DNA from: Candidatus Sulfotelmatobacter sp.
GTDB lineage: Bacteria; Acidobacteriota; Terriglobia; Terriglobales; Acidobacteriaceae
Reading direction: 5' to 3'
Length of the DNA: 47,609 nt
Assembly (NCBI GenBank): GCA_030038255.1
Contig: JASHPH010000097.1
Coordinates: 1 to 47,609 of the forward strand
The translations under genes and the position numbers were made by a program. Positions 18,669 through 26,728 of the stretch are shown piece by piece (positions within the stretch are counted from its first letter, which is position 1; each line of letters begins with the position of its first letter). The notes beneath the pieces are model-generated. The model ran no database searches. It had not been told where the DNA came from and saw only the letters and a list, made by a program, of their open reading frames with translations.

Positions 18669-21023
18669 TCAATCTGCCGCAACTTCCGACTCCTTAATCT
18701 CGTGACTCTCCAGCACCGATTGCAAGGCGCGCGAGTACCGTCCCAGTGTGCCAGAAGTGAACAGGCTGTCTTTGGCTGGAGAAATCGATTCCGCTCTTTG
18801 AGTCGCGCCCGCTCCACTCTCAGCCAGCGTCGTGTGCTCGGAGTTGCCAGCCAGCAGATTGATGCGCGACACGGCATAGCCGGGAACCAGCCGCTGGATC
18901 TCATCCAGAATCGCCGCAGGATCGAGCGGGCTGAGCTTGGGCTCCAGCCCCTGCATTTCAAGCCAGACGGCGTGGCGATCGGCTTCCCCGGATTGCGCTC
19001 CGCGCGACTGGCCCATGTCGGCGCGTGTGCCGCCGCCGAACGGGACGAGCTGGTGAACGTCGAAGCCCATCGCATCTGCGATGCGAACGATCATCTCGAA
19101 ATCGGCCTTCGTACCAGAGACCTCTCCGGCCTTCTTAACCAACTGCACATCGCCGCAGGTGTTGGTCATGGTGCCGGATTTCTCGTAGGCGTTGGCAGCC
19201 GGCAAGACCACGTCAGCCATGGCCGCGGTTTCAGTGAGGAACATGTCCTGCACGACCACGAAGCTCTTCGAAAACACGAAGGGATCAATGTTCAGCCGCC
19301 CGATGGGATTCGATCCGACAACGTAAAGAGCCTTGAGCGTTCCTGTCTTCGCCGCTTCCACCATGCCCTGCAGGTCGAGGCCACTGGTTGTTGGAACGGC
19401 CCACTCCTGATGGAATACCGTGCTGCTTGAGACGGGATGATAGCCGGGAAGCAGGTCGGGATAGAGGCCCATGTCCGCGGCACCGCGCGAGTTGGCGTAG
19501 TCAGCAAGGCAGATTAATTTCGCGCCTGGAATCGCGGAACCGAAAGAAACGAGACTGGCAACATCGTTGCCGCGAATTTCCGAACCGAAAATAATGATGA
19601 GGTTCTGCTCGCCGCGGAGTGTGTCGCGCAGAGCAAACCAAGCTTCTTTGCCGGTTGCGGCGCTGGCGAGGCCGTCGGCAGCGGCGTCGTTCCCGGCGAG
19701 AAACGCTGCAACCTTGCCTTCTGCTCCGGCCGGAATTTGCGTGAAGCCCGCTGCCTGGCGGCGCAATTTAATCGGCTGTGAGTTGATTACGTACAGCTTC
19801 GCACGATACAGGCGCACGTTATTGCGAATCTGCCAGGCCAGCAACGGATGCTGCTCCGTCGGGTCATTGCCGATCAGAAGAATGGCGGGTGCGTTGAACA
19901 CGTCAGCCATCGTGGCCGTGGCGTCCGGTTTGCCGCGAAGCGCCGCGGCGAAGGCAGGGAAGTCGGCCGTGCGGTGATGGTCGATGTTGTTCGTCTTCAG
20001 AACGACCCGGGCGAACTTCGAGAGCAGGTAAGCTTCTTCGTTGGTGGTGCGCGTCGAGCCGATCACTCCGATCGCCTGCCCGCCGTGCTGATCGCGCACT
20101 TCGGCAAATTTCTTGCCGACCAGTTCGAATGCTTCTTCCCATGTCGCCGGAGTCAGCCTGCCGTTCTTCCGTATGAGCGGCTGCGTCAGCCGGTCTTCGT
20201 GATTGGCAAAATCGAAGGCGTAGCGGCCCTTGATGCAGAGGAAGTCGCCGTTGGTGCCGCTCTTGTCGCGGTTGTCTCCGCGGACGATTTCCATGCCGGT
20301 GTCCGCGCGGCGCACGCCCAGCGTGGTCTTGCACCCGTCGCCGCAGTGCGTGCAGACCGTGCCCACGTGCTTCATCTCCCATGGCCGCGTCTTGTAGCGG
20401 TACGCACCGGAGGTGAGAGCGCCGACCGGGCAGATGTCGATGCACATGCCGCACTCTTCGCACTCGAGATGATCGCCCTGATTCGGGGCGATGATGGAGC
20501 TTACGCCCCGGTTCTGCACGCCCAGCGCCCATACGTCCATGCCCTCGCCGCAGACCCGTACGCAGCGGTAGCAGAGAATGCAGCGTGGCCGGTCGAAGAA
20601 GACCACGGGAGACCACTGCTGTTCCTCGCGATGGTTCTTCGCCTCCATGAATTTCGATTCGGCGGCGCCGTAGGAAAACGTCATGTCCTGCAGTTCGCAC
20701 TCGCCGCCGGCATCGCAGACCGGACAATCGAGCGGGTGGTTGCCGAGCAAAAGTTCCAACATCGACTTGCGGGCCTGCTTGATCTCGGCGCTGTCGGTGG
20801 TGACGATCATGCCTTCGCTGATGACAGTCGTGCACGCGGTCTGCAGCTTGGGCATCTTCTCGATCTTGACCAGACACATGCGGCAGGCGCCCTGCAGCGA
20901 CAGATTGGGGTAATAGCAGAAGGAAGGCACCTCGATGCCCACGCTCTTGCAGGCCTCGATGAGGAGCGTGCCCGCGGGTGCGGTGAGCTTCTTGCCGTCG
21001 ACAGTGAGGTTCACGTCAGGCAT
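18669..21023 (-). CDS. nuoG: NADH-quinone oxidoreductase subunit G
   Basis: Iron-sulfur subunit of the peripheral arm, in the molybdopterin-oxidoreductase superfamily. 784 residues. Seen cluster ligands: [2Fe-2S] N1b (Cys36, 47, 50, 64), the His/Cys motif HPLDCPVCDAGGEC of N5, CILCYRCVRVC with CEECGMCIDICP (N4 region), and CTHCGDGC...CIKGR, the extra N7-type cluster. The C-terminal two thirds are the degenerate Mo-bisMGD fold (IGSTRTTNEEAYLLSKF, GSNPIGR, ETAAMADVVLPAANAYEKSGTMTN). A long, low-complexity tail (about 700-760) precedes the end. Six bases separate it from nuoF. Confidence 0.96.
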   Translation of the reverse strand: MPDVNLTVDGKKLTAPAGTLLIEACKSVGIEVPSFCYYPNLSLQGACRMCLVKIEKMPKLQTACTTVISEGMIVTTDSAEIKQARKSMLELLLGNHPLDCPVCDAGGECELQDMTFSYGAAESKFMEAKNHREEQQWSPVVFFDRPRCILCYRCVRVCGEGMDVWALGVQNRGVSSIIAPNQGDHLECEECGMCIDICPVGALTSGAYRYKTRPWEMKHVGTVCTHCGDGCKTTLGVRRADTGMEIVRGDNRDKSGTNGDFLCIKGRYAFDFANHEDRLTQPLIRKNGRLTPATWEEAFELVGKKFAEVRDQHGGQAIGVIGSTRTTNEEAYLLSKFARVVLKTNNIDHHRTADFPAFAAALRGKPDATATMADVFNAPAILLIGNDPTEQHPLLAWQIRNNVRLYRAKLYVINSQPIKLRRQAAGFTQIPAGAEGKVAAFLAGNDAAADGLASAATGKEAWFALRDTLRGEQNLIIIFGSEIRGNDVASLVSFGSAIPGAKLICLADYANSRGAADMGLYPDLLPGYHPVSSSTVFHQEWAVPTTSGLDLQGMVEAAKTGTLKALYVVGSNPIGRLNIDPFVFSKSFVVVQDMFLTETAAMADVVLPAANAYEKSGTMTNTCGDVQLVKKAGEVSGTKADFEMIVRIADAMGFDVHQLVPFGGGTRADMGQSRGAQSGEADRHAVWLEMQGLEPKLSPLDPAAILDEIQRLVPGYAVSRINLLAGNSEHTTLAESGAGATQRAESISPAKDSLFTSGTLGRYSRALQSVLESHEIKESEVAAD

Positions 21024-21029
21024 TGCAGA

Positions 21030-22352
21030 TCAATGGGCCAGCACGGGAAGCTGCTCGACCGCTGCCTCTTTCTCGTACGGGCACGGTCGGCCTTCCAGGT
21101 GGTCCTCAAATTCCTTGCGAAACTTTTTCACGAAGCCGATGGTCGGCATGGCGGCGGCATCACCCAGCGGACAAAACGTCCGCCCCAGCATGTTTTCCGC
21201 CAGGTACTGCATGTTGTCGATGTCTTTTTTCAATCCCCCGCCGGCGTGGAAGCGAATCAGCGTCTTCTTCAGCCAGTCCGTTCCTTCGCGGCAGGGGATG
21301 CACCACCCGCAACTTTCATGCTGATAAAACTTCATCGTCCGGAGCGCAAATTTCACGATGCATTGCGCGTCATCGATCACGACCACGCCGCCTGACCCGA
21401 GCATGGATCCCGCCTTCGCCACCGAATCGAAATCCATGGCGACATCGATCTCGTCGGCGGTGAGACAGGGGCAGGACGATCCCCCGGGGACGACAGCCTT
21501 CAAATTGCGTCCATTGGGGATGCCGCCGCCGACCTCGTAAATCATTTTCTTTAAGTTATAGCCCATCGGCAGCTCGTAGACGCCCGGCCTGGCGATGTTA
21601 CCGCTCAGGCAGAACAGGCGCGTGCCGCCGTTCTTCGGCGTGCCCAGTTTCGCGTACCAGTCCGCGCCGCCGAGGATGATGTGTGGCACGTTGGCCAGCG
21701 TCTCGGCGTTATTAATGATCGTAGGACCTCCCCAGAGCCCAACCACCGCAGGGAAGGGCGGGCGAATGCGCGGGACGCCGCGCTTGCCCTCGAGCGACTC
21801 CATCAGCGCCGATTCTTCCCCAACCTCGTAAGCACCAGCGCCGCCGTGCCAGTAGACGTCGAAATCGCGTCCGCTGCCGAAGATGTTTTTGCCGAGAAAG
21901 CCCTTGGCATAAGCATCGCGAATCGCCTTCTGCATGATGATCGACAGATATCGATACTCGCCGCGGATGTAGATGTAGCCGCTCTTTGCTCCAATCGACA
22001 GTCCGGCGATTACGACTCCTTCAATCACCGAATGTGGATCGTGCTCAAAAATCAGGCGGTCTTTGCAGGTTCCGGGTTCGCTCTCGTCGCCATTGCACAA
22101 GACATATTTCGGCTTGGCGGACTGCTTGGGCACGAACGACCACTTCATTCCGGCGGAGAATCCCGCGCCGCCGCGTCCTCGAAGAGCTGAGTTCTTCATC
22201 TCATTAATAATGGCATCCGGTTCCATGGCGAGTGCTTTCTGCACGGCCTTGTAGCCGTCGAGCGCGAGGTAGCGGTCAATGTTGGTCGCGCCCTGGCCAA
22301 AGCGCCGGGAGACGACCTTTACCTCGTCGGGATGGGACACGAGATCAGCCAT
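21030..22352 (-). CDS. nuoF: NADH-quinone oxidoreductase subunit F
   Basis: Binds NADH and FMN and starts electron transfer. 440 residues from ATG 22352. NADH/FMN motifs: LRGRGGAGFSAGMKW, CNGDESEPGTCKDR, GAGAYEVGEESALMESLEGKRG. N3 [4Fe-4S] ligands: CGWCIPCREG (Cys348, 351, 354) and FCPLGD (about 394). GAGAYEVGEES has Val where Cys is usual, and CKDR has Cys where Phe is usual; neither is a cluster ligand. The 88-base spacer to nuoE is word-repeat element C. Confidence 0.96.
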   Translation of the reverse strand: MADLVSHPDEVKVVSRRFGQGATNIDRYLALDGYKAVQKALAMEPDAIINEMKNSALRGRGGAGFSAGMKWSFVPKQSAKPKYVLCNGDESEPGTCKDRLIFEHDPHSVIEGVVIAGLSIGAKSGYIYIRGEYRYLSIIMQKAIRDAYAKGFLGKNIFGSGRDFDVYWHGGAGAYEVGEESALMESLEGKRGVPRIRPPFPAVVGLWGGPTIINNAETLANVPHIILGGADWYAKLGTPKNGGTRLFCLSGNIARPGVYELPMGYNLKKMIYEVGGGIPNGRNLKAVVPGGSSCPCLTADEIDVAMDFDSVAKAGSMLGSGGVVVIDDAQCIVKFALRTMKFYQHESCGWCIPCREGTDWLKKTLIRFHAGGGLKKDIDNMQYLAENMLGRTFCPLGDAAAMPTIGFVKKFRKEFEDHLEGRPCPYEKEAAVEQLPVLAH

Positions 22353-22355
22353 GGG

Positions 22356-22437
22356 ATTGAGTCATTGAGTCATTCAGTCATTGAACCAACGGGCGCCGCT
22401 AAATGACTCAATGGCTAAATCACTCAATGCCTAAATT
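22356..22437. repeat. Word-repeat inverted element C (8-bp words), nuoE/nuoF spacer
   Basis: Left arm 22356-22384: ATTGAGTC, ATTGAGTC, ATTCAGTC, ATTGA. Right arm from 22402: AATGACTC, AATGGCTA, AATCACTC, AATGCCTA, AATT. Period 8 on both sides, arms reverse-complementary, centre of about 17 bases. Confidence 0.85.
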
Positions 22438-22440
22438 CCT

Positions 22441-22923
22441 CTACTGCGTTCCCTTCTTTCTGTACTCGTTGAGAATCCTGTCCATTTTTTCGGGCGTCAG
22501 ATTTTCGTGAAAATCGTAATTGACTTGCGCAGCTGGGGCCCAGCTGCAAGCGCCAATGCACTCCACTTCTTCGAGCGAAAACAGTCCATCCGGAGTCGTG
22601 CCTTTGTGGCCGATCCCCAATTTCTTTGCGCAGTGATGCAGAATCTCTTCGCCGCCGCGCACCATGCAACTGATATTAGTGCACACCTGCACGTTGAATT
22701 TGCCGCGCGGTTTGGTGGTCAGCATGGAGTAGTAGCTGATCACATTGCGCACTTCGAGTTCGGTCAGATCGAGGCGGGAGGCGATTTCTGTAATGACTTC
22801 GTCCGAGAGAAATCCGACTTCATCCTGTGCATAAAGCAGCGTCGGCACGAGCGCGGATCGCTTAGTCGGATAGTGCGTGACCATCTCGCTGAAACGCGAT
22901 TCGAATTCGTCAGAAAACTTCAC
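22441..22923 (-). CDS. nuoE: NADH-quinone oxidoreductase subunit E
   Basis: Thioredoxin-like subunit with the [2Fe-2S] cluster N1a next to NuoF. 160 residues from a GTG start that overlaps the nuoD stop (GTGA). Ligand motif CTNISC...ECIGAC gives the four cysteines with the expected CxxxxC and CxxxC spacing. The N-terminal helical bundle (PTKRSALVPTLLYAQDEVGFLSDEVITEIASRL) is typical. Confidence 0.96.
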   Translation of the reverse strand: MKFSDEFESRFSEMVTHYPTKRSALVPTLLYAQDEVGFLSDEVITEIASRLDLTELEVRNVISYYSMLTTKPRGKFNVQVCTNISCMVRGGEEILHHCAKKLGIGHKGTTPDGLFSLEEVECIGACSWAPAAQVNYDFHENLTPEKMDRILNEYRKKGTQ

Positions 22924-24125
22924 CGGTCAATTTCTCCCAAGACAATGTCAATGCTGCCGATGGCCGCGACCACATCGGCAATCAGATGGCCTTCACACAT
23001 CTTCGCCAGCGTCTGCAAATTTGCGAAGCATGCCGAGCGCATGTGCACGCGGTACGGTTTTGCAGTGCCGTCGCTGACGATGTAGTAGCCCATCTCGCCG
23101 CGCGGCGACTCGACCCCCTGATACACCTCGCCGGCCGGGACCGCGAATCCTTCCGTGATGATTTTGAAGTGATAGATGAGCGATTCCATCTGCGTCTTCA
23201 TCTTTTCGCGGTCGGGAAGAACCACATGCGGCGCGTCGGCCTTGATCGGGCCTTCCGGCATGCCGTCGAGCGCCTGGCGAACGATGCCACAGGACTCGCG
23301 CAGTTCCTGCACGCGGCACATGTACCGGGCGAAGACGTCACCGTCCTGCGAAACCGGCACTTTGAACTGGAATTTCTCATAGCTCGAGTACGGCATGTCG
23401 CGGCGCAGATCGATATCTACTCCGCTGCCGCGCAAGGTTGGTCCGGTAGCACCGAGGGCGATCGCGTCTTCGGCCGACATTACCGCCACGCCCTTGGTTC
23501 GCATCCCCCAGATCGGGTTTCCGGTCAGCAGATTCTCATACTCATCGACTTTTTCCGGGAAATAGCCCGCAAAATCGCGGACGCGATCGAAGAATCCGAG
23601 CGGCGGCTCCAGCGCAATTCCGCCCACGCGGAAATACGAGGTCATCATGCGCTGCCCGCTGACCATCTCGAACATCTTCAAAACTTCCTCGCGCTCACGG
23701 AAGCAATATAAGAAGACCGTCAGCGCCCCGATGTCCATGGCGTGTGTGCCCAGCCACACTAGATGCGAGTTGATGCGCGTCAGTTCATTCAGCAAAACCC
23801 GCAGCCACTGCGCCTTTGGGGGGATCTCCAGTCCCAGCAGCTTCTCCACAGCCAAGACGTAGCACAGGTTGTTGGTCATGGGGCAGAGATAGTCAATACG
23901 GTCGGTGAGCGGCACCACCTGCTGGTAGAACTTGGCCTCGCAGGTCTTTTCGATTCCGGTGTGCAGGTACCCGATGTCGGGCATCAGGCGGACGACCGTC
24001 TCGCCGTCGATTTCGAGCAGCACGCGCAAAACGCCGTGCGTCGACGGGTGCTGCGGCCCCATGTTCAGGATCATGGTGCGATCCTGGCCAGGCTCGAGGA
24101 CGGGAGTGGGCGTCAGAGATGCCAT
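22920..24125 (-). CDS. nuoD: NADH-quinone oxidoreductase subunit D
   Basis: 49-kDa subunit, lining the quinone site with NuoB. I start at ATG 24125 (401 residues, MASLTPTPVLEPGQDRTMILNMGPQHPSTHG) since upstream sequence is nuoC in another frame. Motifs: NMGPQHPSTHGVLR with the quinone-site His, GYLHTGIEKTCE, RINSHLVWLGTHAMDIGA, GPTLRGSGVDIDLR and the C-terminal IGSIDIVLGEIDR. Gap of 4 bases to nuoC. Confidence 0.96.
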   Translation of the reverse strand: MASLTPTPVLEPGQDRTMILNMGPQHPSTHGVLRVLLEIDGETVVRLMPDIGYLHTGIEKTCEAKFYQQVVPLTDRIDYLCPMTNNLCYVLAVEKLLGLEIPPKAQWLRVLLNELTRINSHLVWLGTHAMDIGALTVFLYCFREREEVLKMFEMVSGQRMMTSYFRVGGIALEPPLGFFDRVRDFAGYFPEKVDEYENLLTGNPIWGMRTKGVAVMSAEDAIALGATGPTLRGSGVDIDLRRDMPYSSYEKFQFKVPVSQDGDVFARYMCRVQELRESCGIVRQALDGMPEGPIKADAPHVVLPDREKMKTQMESLIYHFKIITEGFAVPAGEVYQGVESPRGEMGYYIVSDGTAKPYRVHMRSACFANLQTLAKMCEGHLIADVVAAIGSIDIVLGEIDR

Positions 24126-24129
24126 CTGC

Positions 24130-24627
24130 CTAGCGGTAGCCCTCCACGGGATAGTCTTTGCGCAGAGGATGGCCTTCCCAGTCCTCAGGCATGAGAATGC
24201 GGCGCAGATGAGGATGACCGGTAAAGCGCACGCCGAACAGATCAAACACTTCGCGCTCGAAAAAGTTCGCGCCCGGCCACACCGAAGTGATCGATTCGAC
24301 CGCCGGACTGCTGCTGTTCAGACGAACCTTCAGCCGCACGCGTTCTTTGTTCGGGATGGACAGCAGGTGGTAGATGACTTCAAAACGCGGCTCCGCCGGA
24401 TACCAGTCCACGCATGTAACGTCGGAGAGGAAATTGAACGGGCAGGCGGGATTGTCCTTCAAAAGCGCGCAGGCCTCGCGGATATTGGCCCGATCGAGAT
24501 AAATCGTCATCTCGTCGCGGTCGAACTTGACGCTCTGTATGGCCGCCGGATTCCAGCCAAGCAGGCAGGCGACCGCGGGATGGTTCTTCAACTGCTCCAG
24601 ATCGGTGATCGCGGGCGCCAGGGGCAT
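24130..24627 (-). CDS. nuoC: NADH-quinone oxidoreductase subunit C
   Basis: 30-kDa peripheral-arm subunit without cofactor. 166 residues from ATG 24627, which overlaps the nuoA stop by one base (TAATG). Signature near the end: FEREVFDLFGVRFTGHPHLRRILMPEDWEGHPLRKDYPV. The direct junction with nuoA leaves no room for nuoB. Confidence 0.95.
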   Translation of the reverse strand: MPLAPAITDLEQLKNHPAVACLLGWNPAAIQSVKFDRDEMTIYLDRANIREACALLKDNPACPFNFLSDVTCVDWYPAEPRFEVIYHLLSIPNKERVRLKVRLNSSSPAVESITSVWPGANFFEREVFDLFGVRFTGHPHLRRILMPEDWEGHPLRKDYPVEGYR

Positions 24628-25019
24628 TAGACTTTCCCCCGCCGCCCCGTCTCGCCCCAATCGAGAACACCCTTCTTCCATACATAGAAGAAGCCGACGA
24701 GGAATATCCCGATGTACACCAGCATTTCCCACAAGCCGAAGCGCCTGAGATCGCGCAGGATCACAGCCCAGGGATAGATAAAAATCGCCTCTACGTCGAA
24801 CAGAATGAAGAGCATGGCGACCAGGTAAAATTTCACCGAGAAGCGTTCGCGGGAGTCGCCAACCGGGGTCATGCCGCATTCGTAGGGCGAGAGTTTGGCG
24901 CGGGTGGGCTTGCGCACTCCGATCAGCCAGGAAAGGATGACAATTGCGGCCGCAATCCCGCCCGCCATAAGCATATGGATCAGGAACGGGAGGTAGCGTG
25001 CGAAGTAATTGTCGGGCAT
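24627..25019 (-). CDS. nuoA: NADH-quinone oxidoreductase subunit A
   Basis: Three-helix membrane subunit near the quinone cavity. 130 residues from ATG 25019; the longer frame to 25205 reads through promoter and repeat. Conserved: KLSPYECGMTPVGDSRERFSVKFYLVAMLFILFDVEAIFIYPWAV, with the loop Cys and the membrane Asp/Glu pair. First gene of the operon. Confidence 0.96.
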   Translation of the reverse strand: MPDNYFARYLPFLIHMLMAGGIAAAIVILSWLIGVRKPTRAKLSPYECGMTPVGDSRERFSVKFYLVAMLFILFDVEAIFIYPWAVILRDLRRFGLWEMLVYIGIFLVGFFYVWKKGVLDWGETGRRGKV

Positions 25020-25065
25020 AGGAGAAGGTATATATAATTCGCGCCAGCGATCGCTTAAACGTTCT

Positions 25066-25094
25066 AGATTATGGGCTTGGCGCAACAGTGTCAA
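25066..25094 (-). promoter_or_regulatory. Promoter of the nuo operon
   Basis: On the minus strand a perfect TTGACA (25089-25094), a 17-bp spacer and TAATCT (25066-25071), about 45 nt before the nuoA start. A second AT-rich TATATA lies nearer the ATG (about 25030-25036) and is an alternative -10. Confidence 0.55.
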
Positions 25095-25132
25095 GCGAGC
25101 GGGCGGTCGTTTTTGGGACTGCGAAGGGGATG

Positions 25133-25240
25133 ATTTTGTAATTTTGCAATCGGGTAATTTTGCGAATTGAAATGCTGGATGGTCGGGCCGATTTTGGCCG
25201 TTCAATTACCAGATTACAAAATTACGCAATTACAAAATCC
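25133..25240. repeat. Word-repeat inverted element D (8-bp words), upstream of nuoA
   Basis: Left arm 25133-25164: ATTTTGTA, ATTTTGCA, ATCGGGTA, ATTTTGCG. Right arm 25201-25240: TTCAATTA, CCAGATTA, CAAAATTA, CGCAATTA, CAAAATCC. Both are in 8-bp register and mutually reverse-complementary. The element ends two bases before the ATG of the next + strand gene. Confidence 0.85.
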
Positions 25241-25242
25241 CT

Positions 25243-25824
25243 ATGATTTTCGGCTTCAATACCGACGTCAAGCACGGCGACACCATTTACCACGTGCAGA
25301 GCGAAGCGCGTGAAAACGAGCGGTTGCTGCAGACGCAGGTCTTTGTACGCGGGCGCTGTGTCGGGAAAAAGGCGACATCGTACGCCAGCAAGTCCGACGC
25401 GTCGTTCGGCGACGCCCAAAAGGAGCAGCAACTGCGCGAGCAGCACCGGCTCGTGCTCGACGCCATTCGCGAAGGGAAGCTGGATCAGGCCCTCGATCGG
25501 CCCGAACCCGAAGTCCTTGCGACGGTGAAGGAGCTCGACGTGCAATGGCTCAACTCCGGCTCGGTTCTTGCCGACCGCAACCTGATCATGCAGCTGCGGG
25601 TGACCGAGGGAGGGTCGGCCGCCCCCGGTGCACGCCTGACGTTCCGCTTTGCCCGTCCCGGAGCTTCGCCTTTCTATACTCAGGCTGTCGCCGATTCCGG
25701 CGGCTCGGCGGAAATCAAGATTGAGGTTGACGAGTCCACGCTGCCCGATTCGTCTCTCCTAGTCCAGGCCAACTTTGAAGGCCGCACCGCCACCAGGAAA
25801 TTCCTGCTGCGCAAGGCGGAGTAG
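25243..25824 (+). CDS. Conserved hypothetical protein (nuo-divergent)
   Basis: 193 residues from ATG 25243, two bases after word-repeat element D, so it has no normal Shine-Dalgarno region. Two parts are seen: an N-terminal region (1-90; FGFNTDVKHGDTIYHVQSEARENERLLQTQVFVRGRCVGKK) followed by a charged helix, and a C-terminal beta domain (about 105-190) resembling an Ig/CARDB-like sandwich. No signal peptide or membrane span. I have the impression of a conserved acidobacterial unknown, but cannot name a function. Confidence 0.7.
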   Translation: MIFGFNTDVKHGDTIYHVQSEARENERLLQTQVFVRGRCVGKKATSYASKSDASFGDAQKEQQLREQHRLVLDAIREGKLDQALDRPEPEVLATVKELDVQWLNSGSVLADRNLIMQLRVTEGGSAAPGARLTFRFARPGASPFYTQAVADSGGSAEIKIEVDESTLPDSSLLVQANFEGRTATRKFLLRKAE

Positions 25825-25875
25825 AAACCGCTGGTCTACAATTCTCTTGTAGGTATAGAGAACCCACACCATCCA

Positions 25876-26106
25876 ATGAAAGTTCAGATTAATGGCGAAG
25901 AGCGCGATTTCGCGAGTCCCCCGGCTCCGTTCACACTTGCGGCGCTGGTGGAGCTGCTTGGCATGAAGACCGACCGCGTCGCCGTCGAACTGAACCGCGA
26001 GATTGTGCCCCGAGAGCGCTGGGCGTACACGCAGCTTAATGACGGCGACCGGCTGGAAGTCGTCCACTTCGTGGGTGGCGGATCAATGCTGCAGGAACTC
26101 CCTTAG
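25876..26106 (+). CDS. thiS: ThiS-like sulfur carrier protein with C-terminal tail
   Basis: Ubiquitin-fold protein that carries sulfur as a C-terminal thiocarboxylate for thiazole synthesis. 76 residues: [57 protein letters not shown]. Family members normally end with GG; this one continues seven residues past GGG (SMLQELP), so either the tail is removed by a protease before adenylation or the protein has another role. No thiG or thiF is adjacent. Confidence 0.8.
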   Translation: MKVQINGEERDFASPPAPFTLAALVELLGMKTDRVAVELNREIVPRERWAYTQLNDGDRLEVVHFVGGGSMLQELP

Positions 26107-26132
26107 TCACCCCTTTCACAACAATTCTTTAC

Positions 26133-26173
26133 TTGATCCACAGCGGCTCGTGCCTAAAATGTTTGAAACATTT
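26133..26173 (+). promoter_or_regulatory. Promoter and palindromic operator of the MerR-type gene
   Basis: TTGATC (26133-26138), 16-bp spacer, TAAAAT (26155-26160). A perfect 17-bp palindrome AAATGTTT-G-AAACATTT (26157-26173) overlaps the end of the -10 and the expected start point, a position where a bound regulator would block transcription. Confidence 0.55.
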
Positions 26174-26208
26174 GGCTTGGGGATTGTCTCGGACAGGATC
26201 GAGGAGGA

Positions 26209-26682
26209 ATGCCGGATCGCTTCACATCCCAGGAGGTGATTGCTCTAACCGGAATCACCCCGCGCCAGCTGCAGTGGTGGGACGAGCGGGGCGTGGTTAA
26301 GCCCGACCGGGAAGGCCATCGCCGCCAGTACTCGATCCATCAACTGACCGAAGTCGCCGTGATTTGCGAGCTCCGGCGCAAGGGATTCTCGTTGCAGAGT
26401 GTGCGCAAGGTCATGCGGTTTCTCGATCGCGAATTTGGCAAACGCCTGGAAGAAATCGTCAGCAGCAGCTCCGAATACCACCTGCTCACCGACGGCACTC
26501 ATCTTTATCTCGAGACGTCAGCCCGGCAGATCGTCGACATTCTTAAGAATTCCAATCAGCCGATTCTCGGTATCTGTCTGACCGATGCCGTGCGGCAACT
26601 GCGGGCCGGGGTCGTCTCCCGGAAGGCGAATACTTCGGTAACTTCGCCGGGTTACCTGCGCCGTGCTAGAAAGGCTTCATAG
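26209..26682 (+). CDS. MerR-family transcriptional regulator
   Basis: 157 residues. The N-terminal MerR helix-turn-helix is clear: FTSQEVIALTGITPRQLQWWDERGVVKPDREGHRRQYSIHQLTEVAVICELRRKGFSLQSVRKVMRFL (6-72). The C-terminal half (about 80-135) lacks metal-binding cysteines and looks like a small dimerisation/sensor region. GAGGAGG lies only one base before the ATG, closer than usual; no better start exists. The palindrome in the promoter suggests autoregulation. The next gene starts 46 bases later and may be co-transcribed. Confidence 0.85.
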   Translation: MPDRFTSQEVIALTGITPRQLQWWDERGVVKPDREGHRRQYSIHQLTEVAVICELRRKGFSLQSVRKVMRFLDREFGKRLEEIVSSSSEYHLLTDGTHLYLETSARQIVDILKNSNQPILGICLTDAVRQLRAGVVSRKANTSVTSPGYLRRARKAS

Positions 26683-26728
26683 CAAGCGTTTTCGGATCGA
26701 GTCGCTGAGGGACACAGGGAGGAACTAC

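Noticed and set aside
19848-21395. Plus-strand 515-codon frame
   Set aside because: Antisense to nuoG/nuoF; no motif and atypical composition.
17429-25240. CRISPR array
   Set aside because: Repeat units are 7-8 bp without spacers and occur as inverted arms, unlike CRISPR.
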